Both the position numbers and the translations under genes were made by a program. Positions 63,829 through 64,000 of a stretch of 64,000 bases of DNA are shown here, piece by piece; positions within the stretch are counted from its first letter, which is position 1; each line of letters begins with the position of its first letter. The stretch is from Endozoicomonas acroporae (lineage in GTDB: Bacteria > Pseudomonadota > Gammaproteobacteria > Pseudomonadales > Endozoicomonadaceae), in the NCBI RefSeq assembly GCF_002864045.1, contig NZ_PJPV01000133.1, forward strand, positions 22,195 to 86,194, in the 5' to 3' direction. A model generated the notes under the pieces. That model had not been told where the DNA came from and searched no databases. It was given only the letters and a program-made list of their open reading frames with translations.

Positions 63829-63982
63829 CCATATGAAATCATACATTTCTGACTCCTTGTTCAGGTACTCTGCTTCGTTACAACTCCGGTCACATAGCTA
63901 CGGCTATGCTCCCTCCGTTGTGTCTCGCATAGCACCTGCCCAAGTAGCCAGAAATATATGATTCCATATGGCCAGCTACTTA
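63818..63982. mobile_element. Palindromic MITE-like element, family P2
   Basis: About 165 bp bounded by imperfect inverted repeats of about 33 bases: TAAGTAGCTAACCATATGAA at the left and the complement of TTCCATATGGCCAGCTACTTA-type sequence at the right. The palindrome extends inward (CTTGTTCAGGTACTCTGC against GCATAGCACCTGCCCAAG) to a central ATAGCTACGGCTAT hairpin. No coding capacity. Fragments of its right end occur at 35396-35424 and 37554-37589. Confidence 0.8.
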
Positions 63983-64000
63983 TTCAACCAGATGCTTCGG

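Larger units (their letters stand above)
63528..64000. other. Right-edge region of repeats and gene debris
   Basis: Contains a P1 end fragment, a WD40-like coding remnant and a full P2 palindrome. No intact gene is supported before the window ends. Confidence 0.6.

Noticed and set aside
1..64000. tRNA, rRNA, integrase or attachment sites
   Set aside because: I looked for cloverleaf-like ends, rRNA signatures and site-specific recombinase genes and saw none that I could support.

Overview
The window looks like the chromosome of a marine, host-associated gammaproteobacterium, most likely of the Endozoicomonas / Oceanospirillales type. The grounds are a Pseudomonas-like nag PTS operon, duplicated respiratory DMSO reductases, type IV pilus and MutL genes of gammaproteobacterial type, and a large load of eukaryote-like proteins (ankyrin repeats, a RING-like zinc finger, a helix-loop-helix-like protein, DUF4116 repeats). 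This is inference from gene content; no rRNA or other taxonomic marker lies in the window.

Layout. 0.36-8.2 kb: an N-acetylglucosamine regulon with divergent nagBAC and nagEF transcription units, two matching AT-rich operator palindromes between them and a terminator after nagF. 8.2-12.4 kb: a first dmsABC operon behind an FNR-type promoter. 12.4-15.4 kb: a tandemly duplicated unit of a small Cys/Gly-rich membrane protein plus a convergent secreted HNH nuclease, the first nuclease copy being only a remnant, and then a rearranged dmsC remnant. 15.4-20.3 kb: an AT-rich glycosyltransferase and a very large protein with an HD/SidE-phosphodiesterase-like core. 20.5-24.6 kb: a second dmsABC operon whose promoter has the same spacing as the first and whose dmsBC genes are almost identical to copy 1. 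24.7-30.5 kb: a long palindromic repeat, pilY1 with a small secreted partner and a minor-pilin-like remnant, and an unknown coiled-coil protein. 30.8-37.3 kb: three effector-like genes (RING-like plus ankyrin, truncated M28 peptidase, helix-loop-helix-like protein). 37.8-42.2 kb: tatD with a long basic N-terminal extension, an orphan napF, a second copy of the palindrome, and mutL. 42.4-44.1 kb: a RAYT (REP-associated transposase) bounded by arrays of GGACACCC repeats in opposite orientations. 44.4-63.5 kb: the most unusual region, an array ordered ankyrin, dikinase, ankyrin, dikinase, dikinase. The three dikinase-like proteins of about 1,540 residues join a PEP-synthase-type ATP-grasp and swivelling-His module to a unique middle region and C-terminal DUF4116-type repeats. 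63.5-64 kb: repeat debris and a WD40-like gene remnant.

How the parts fit. The nag block imports and phosphorylates GlcNAc (NagE/NagF), then deacetylates and deaminates it (NagA/NagB) under NagC control, as expected for growth on host chitin or mucus. The two dms operons give anaerobic respiration on DMSO or related S/N-oxides, which fits a DMSP-rich animal host. The remainder is a fast-evolving accessory zone shaped by tandem duplication, gene conversion and small palindromic elements that have donated stop codons to neighbouring genes. The best candidates for an undescribed system are the ankyrin/dikinase/DUF4116 array, the RING-like ankyrin protein and the helix-loop-helix-like protein. 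Secretion of any of them is a guess from domain content: no secretion-system gene is in the window.
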